Source of the DNA: Candidatus Coatesiibacteriota bacterium
GTDB taxonomy: Bacteria; B130-G9
Direction of reading: 5' to 3'
Length of the DNA: 9,451 nt
NCBI GenBank assembly: GCA_016929465.1
Contig: JAFGIT010000051.1
Location: forward strand, 1-9,451
The notes under the pieces are model-generated. The model was not told the origin of the DNA. It saw only the letters and a list, made by a program, of their open reading frames with translations, and made no database searches. How positions within the stretch are numbered: position 1 is the stretch's first letter; each line of letters opens with the position of its first letter. Below, piece by piece: positions 7,371 through 9,451 of this stretch. Both the position numbers and the translations under genes were made by a program.

Positions 7371-8423
7371 CTATTGAGCAGCGCGCCTTGCCCTTGTTGG
7401 CAGGCAATCCGCAATGATCAGAAATAATATAGCAAGCAGAAGCGGATACTGGAACCTCTCGTTGTAGATTGTGTAGGTCCTCGATTGCAGCTCCTTTGTC
7501 GCCATCTCAGAAATGGCGGTCCAGACAGGCGTGATCTCTCCTCGCTCGCCGGTAATCGGGACTATCTTCCCGCTCGTTAGGTCGGCAATTCTCGATAATC
7601 CAGTCAGATTGAGCCTGGACACAATGACACTCCCATCTCTGTCTTTTCTGTATTCCAGGAGACCTCCCTCTTCGGAACGAACTGGAAGCGGCGCGCCTTT
7701 GCCGGTGCCGATACCCAGGACGTGTATCACAACACCTTGTTCAGCGGCTTCCTTGGCTGCGGCGTCCAAATCCCCTGAATGGCTCTCGCCGTCCGAGAGA
7801 ACGACTAGCGTTTTGTACTTTCGTTCATCTACAGCAAAAAGATTACTGGCCTTCTCGATTGCTGAGGGAAGCGCCGTTCCACCGACCTCGACCGACCCTA
7901 CTTGAACACTCGATAGGAACATGGAGAACGCGCCATAATCCAGCGTCAGAGGGCACTGTACGCGCGCTCTGCCAGCGAAGACAACGAGCGCCACCCTATT
8001 GCCCTCGAGCCGCTCGAGCAGCTTCTGGATCTCCAGCTTCGCCCTCTCGAACCTGCTCGGCGCCACATCCTCGGCAGACATGCTCCTCGAAGTATCGAGA
8101 AGAAACACGACGTCAACGCCCTCGGCCTTCAGCTCGATGGTGCGCTCCCCGAGTCTCGGCCCGGCAAGGGCAACAAGCGTGAATGCGACGGCGCCGATAT
8201 ACAGCCCGGCCTTCAGTCTCTTTCTCTTGGGGTCAACAGAATCGGTGAGACGATTGAGAACGGGAGTGGCTGCGAAGCCGGACAGGATTCTCCTGCCGCG
8301 GTTTTCTGACCAGCGGTAGAGAAGCACCAGAAGGGCCACAACAAATGGTATCAAATATAGATAGAAAGGATCACCGAAGCCGCTATTTATCGACTCAGAG
8401 ATTCTTTGAAATAAGTTGCCCAT
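7371..8423 (-). CDS. VWA domain membrane protein, BatA/BatB type
   Basis: This is a 350-residue inner-membrane protein with a von Willebrand factor A domain, the first gene of a Bat cluster. Two N-terminal membrane segments (about residues 20-37 and 72-91, the second ending in the family-typical AGPRLG) precede the VWA domain (about 103-300). A third membrane segment sits near the C terminus (about 326-341). The metal-binding MIDAS is complete: DTSRS (D110, S112, S114), the threonine of GGTAL (T183) and the aspartate of LSDGE (D211). Family-typical APSRFERAK and QCPLTLDYGA are also present. Bat VWA proteins are thought to bind partner proteins at the membrane. A GTG at 8426 directly precedes the chosen ATG and could be the start instead; the upstream GGGCGG is a weak ribosome site either way. 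Bat clusters commonly hold two such genes (batA and batB); here there is one, so I do not choose between the names. Confidence 0.93.
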   Translation of the reverse strand: MGNLFQRISESINSGFGDPFYLYLIPFVVALLVLLYRWSENRGRRILSGFAATPVLNRLTDSVDPKRKRLKAGLYIGAVAFTLVALAGPRLGERTIELKAEGVDVVFLLDTSRSMSAEDVAPSRFERAKLEIQKLLERLEGNRVALVVFAGRARVQCPLTLDYGAFSMFLSSVQVGSVEVGGTALPSAIEKASNLFAVDERKYKTLVVLSDGESHSGDLDAAAKEAAEQGVVIHVLGIGTGKGAPLPVRSEEGGLLEYRKDRDGSVIVSRLNLTGLSRIADLTSGKIVPITGERGEITPVWTAISEMATKELQSRTYTIYNERFQYPLLLAILFLIIADCLPTRARRAAQ

Positions 8424-8426
8424 CAC

Positions 8427-8538
8427 AACCGCCCGTTTCAGACGTCCTACAGATCCTGAATTCTCTTAGTCATACGTTTAACAAGCGATGGAGTAGAACT
8501 GTTCGGAAGGCCGATGCGCGCGCTCAGCGGTCTCTGCG
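8427..8538 (-). other. tex-Bat operon spacer
   Basis: This 112-base gap separates the end of tex from the first Bat gene. It is too short for a gene, and no convincing ORF was found. The Bat operon promoter might be here, because the gap is the largest upstream of the VWA gene. On the minus strand there is a loose -35-like TTGTTA near 8480 but no good -10 at the right distance, so no promoter is called. A short GC run (GCGCGCGC) close to the tex stop lacks a T-tract and is not a convincing terminator; tex and the Bat genes may therefore be co-transcribed. Confidence 0.4.
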
Positions 8539-9451
8539 TCAATCCGCGTCCTTCATGGAAAGCGAAATTCGACGCCTTTCGATATCGACGGATAGCACCT
8601 TTACAGAGACCTTCTGCCCTGCCTTTACTACATCTGCCGGGTTCTTGACGAAGCGGTTTGCCAGGTTGCTGATATGCACCAGCCCGTCCTGATGAACGCC
8701 TATATCGACGAATGCCCCGAACGCGGTGACGTTCGTCACGATCCCCGGGAGCTGCATGCCCTCCTCCAGGTCCTGCATCGTCATGACGCCCTCTTTGAAC
8801 GAGAATATCTCGAAGCTCTTGCGCGGATCACGACCGGGGGCCGCGAGCTCTTTCAGGATATCATTCAGCGTCGGCAGGCCGATCGCGTCCGTGATGTACC
8901 TGTTTACATTTATCTTCCTTCGGAATTGCTCATCCCGGATGAGGTCCTTGATGGCACATCCGGCGTCCGCGGCCATCCTATCGACTATTCCGTAGCTCTC
9001 GGGGTGCACGCCCGAAGCATCGAGCGGATTCTTCGCATTCTGGATCCTCAGGAATCCGGCCGCCTGTTCGAAGGCCTTCGGCCCGAGTCGACTCACCTTG
9101 CTGAGCTCACGACGTGAGGCGAACGCGCCGTTCTGCGCACGATGCTCCACGATATTCTTTGCCAGCTGCGGGCCAAGTCCAGAGACATAAGAGAGCAACT
9201 CTCGGCTCGCGGTATTCAGATCGACCCCGACCTTGTTCACGCAGCTTATCACAACCTCGTCGAGGCTTCGCTTGAGCTCGGACTGATCAACATCGTGCTG
9301 GTACTGGCCGACGCCAATCGATTTCGGGTCGATCTTCACGAGCTCAGAGAGGGGGTCCATGAGCCTCCTTCCGATGGAGACTGCACTGCGGACTGTCGCA
9401 TCGAGGTCGGGAAACTCGGACCTCGCAACGTCAGAGGTCGAATAGATTGAA
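8539..9451 (-). CDS. tex: Tex family RNA-binding transcription accessory protein (C-terminal part)
   Basis: The reading frame enters from the right edge and ends at a TGA at 8541-8539, giving 303 residues of the C-terminal part of Tex, a cytoplasmic nucleic-acid-binding protein linked to transcription and RNA metabolism. The Tex signature is clear: the segment around [20 protein letters not shown] followed by GVGQYQHDV is near-diagnostic for the family. It is followed by paired helix-hairpin-helix motifs ([20 protein letters not shown], then [19 protein letters not shown]) and a C-terminal S1 RNA-binding domain (from [20 protein letters not shown] to RRRISLSMK). The ATG at 9360-9358 is not the start: codons upstream of it ([20 protein letters not shown]) still match Tex. 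About 400-450 N-terminal residues, including the Tex N-terminal helical region and most of the YqgF/RNase H-like domain, would lie beyond the window. Nothing looks broken. Identity is very secure. Confidence 0.96.
   Translation of the reverse strand, partial: SIYSTSDVARSEFPDLDATVRSAVSIGRRLMDPLSELVKIDPKSIGVGQYQHDVDQSELKRSLDEVVISCVNKVGVDLNTASRELLSYVSGLGPQLAKNIVEHRAQNGAFASRRELSKVSRLGPKAFEQAAGFLRIQNAKNPLDASGVHPESYGIVDRMAADAGCAIKDLIRDEQFRRKINVNRYITDAIGLPTLNDILKELAAPGRDPRKSFEIFSFKEGVMTMQDLEEGMQLPGIVTNVTAFGAFVDIGVHQDGLVHISNLANRFVKNPADVVKAGQKVSVKVLSVDIERRRISLSMKDAD

Noticed and set aside
8484-8502. Short palindrome GAACAGTTC in the tex-VWA spacer as a LexA-type or other operator
   Set aside because: The arms are only four bases with one central base, which does not match known SOS box spacing, and no second copy was seen.
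8427-8538. GC-rich self-complementary run near the tex stop as a terminator
   Set aside because: The stem is imperfect and no T-tract follows on the minus strand.
8674-9117. Plus-strand ORF of 147 residues
   Set aside because: It is antisense to strongly conserved Tex S1 and HhH coding sequence.
9358-9360. ATG as a possible start of a short Tex-like protein
   Set aside because: Codons upstream to the window edge continue the conserved Tex sequence, so this is an internal methionine of a longer protein.
1-9451. CRISPR arrays, tRNA or rRNA genes, insertion sequences, attachment sites, toxin-antitoxin pairs
   Set aside because: No regular repeats, cloverleaf-like sequences, transposase motifs or suitable small paired ORFs were found; nearly all the DNA is accounted for by seven co-directional genes.

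Overview
The window is bacterial chromosomal DNA in which every supported gene lies on the minus strand, so transcription runs from high to low coordinates. It suggests a double-membraned (Gram-negative type) bacterium. The signs are an AsmA-like envelope protein, a Bat (Bacteroides aerotolerance-type) operon whose products carry signal peptides and membrane anchors, and a Tex protein. Base composition looks moderate, slightly above half G+C by eye. No tRNA, rRNA, CRISPR, insertion sequence or phage gene was seen. The phylum cannot be fixed from this stretch; an uncultured or environmental lineage is possible but unproven.

Layout in transcription order. (1) 9451-8539 is the C-terminal 303 residues of the RNA-binding protein Tex (HhH and S1 domains), cut by the right edge. 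(2) After a 112-base gap comes a compact Bat cluster: a von Willebrand A protein of BatA/BatB type (8423-7371), a TPR protein with a very glutamine-rich tail, BatC (7351-6527), the beta-rich membrane-anchored protein BatD (6525-4708), and the TPR plus SH3b membrane protein BatE (4696-3815). The junctions within it are 19, 1 and 11 bases, and two of the starts are non-ATG codons with good Shine-Dalgarno sites lying in the preceding gene. (3) After 66 bases comes a zinc-ribbon membrane protein of unknown function (3748-3041), probably in the same transcript. (4) A 188-base spacer holds a hairpin followed by a T-run, and further on a possible extended -10 promoter. (5) A very long AsmA-like gene starts at 2852 and stays open through the left edge (950 complete codons visible).

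How they may work together. In known Bat systems the VWA protein, TPR proteins and BatD form a membrane/periplasmic assembly linked to stress tolerance and usually served by a MoxR AAA+ ATPase encoded just upstream. Here the usual upstream neighbours (moxR and a DUF58 gene) are absent, since tex ends only 112 bases before the VWA gene, and only one VWA gene is present instead of two. The zinc-ribbon membrane protein at the 3' end is the least understood member and the best candidate for a lineage-specific addition. The AsmA-like protein probably belongs to a separate unit concerned with envelope lipid transport or outer-membrane maintenance. No wholly new system is evident; the unusual points are the reduced Bat layout, the attached zinc-ribbon gene, and a cysteine cluster in the AsmA-like protein.
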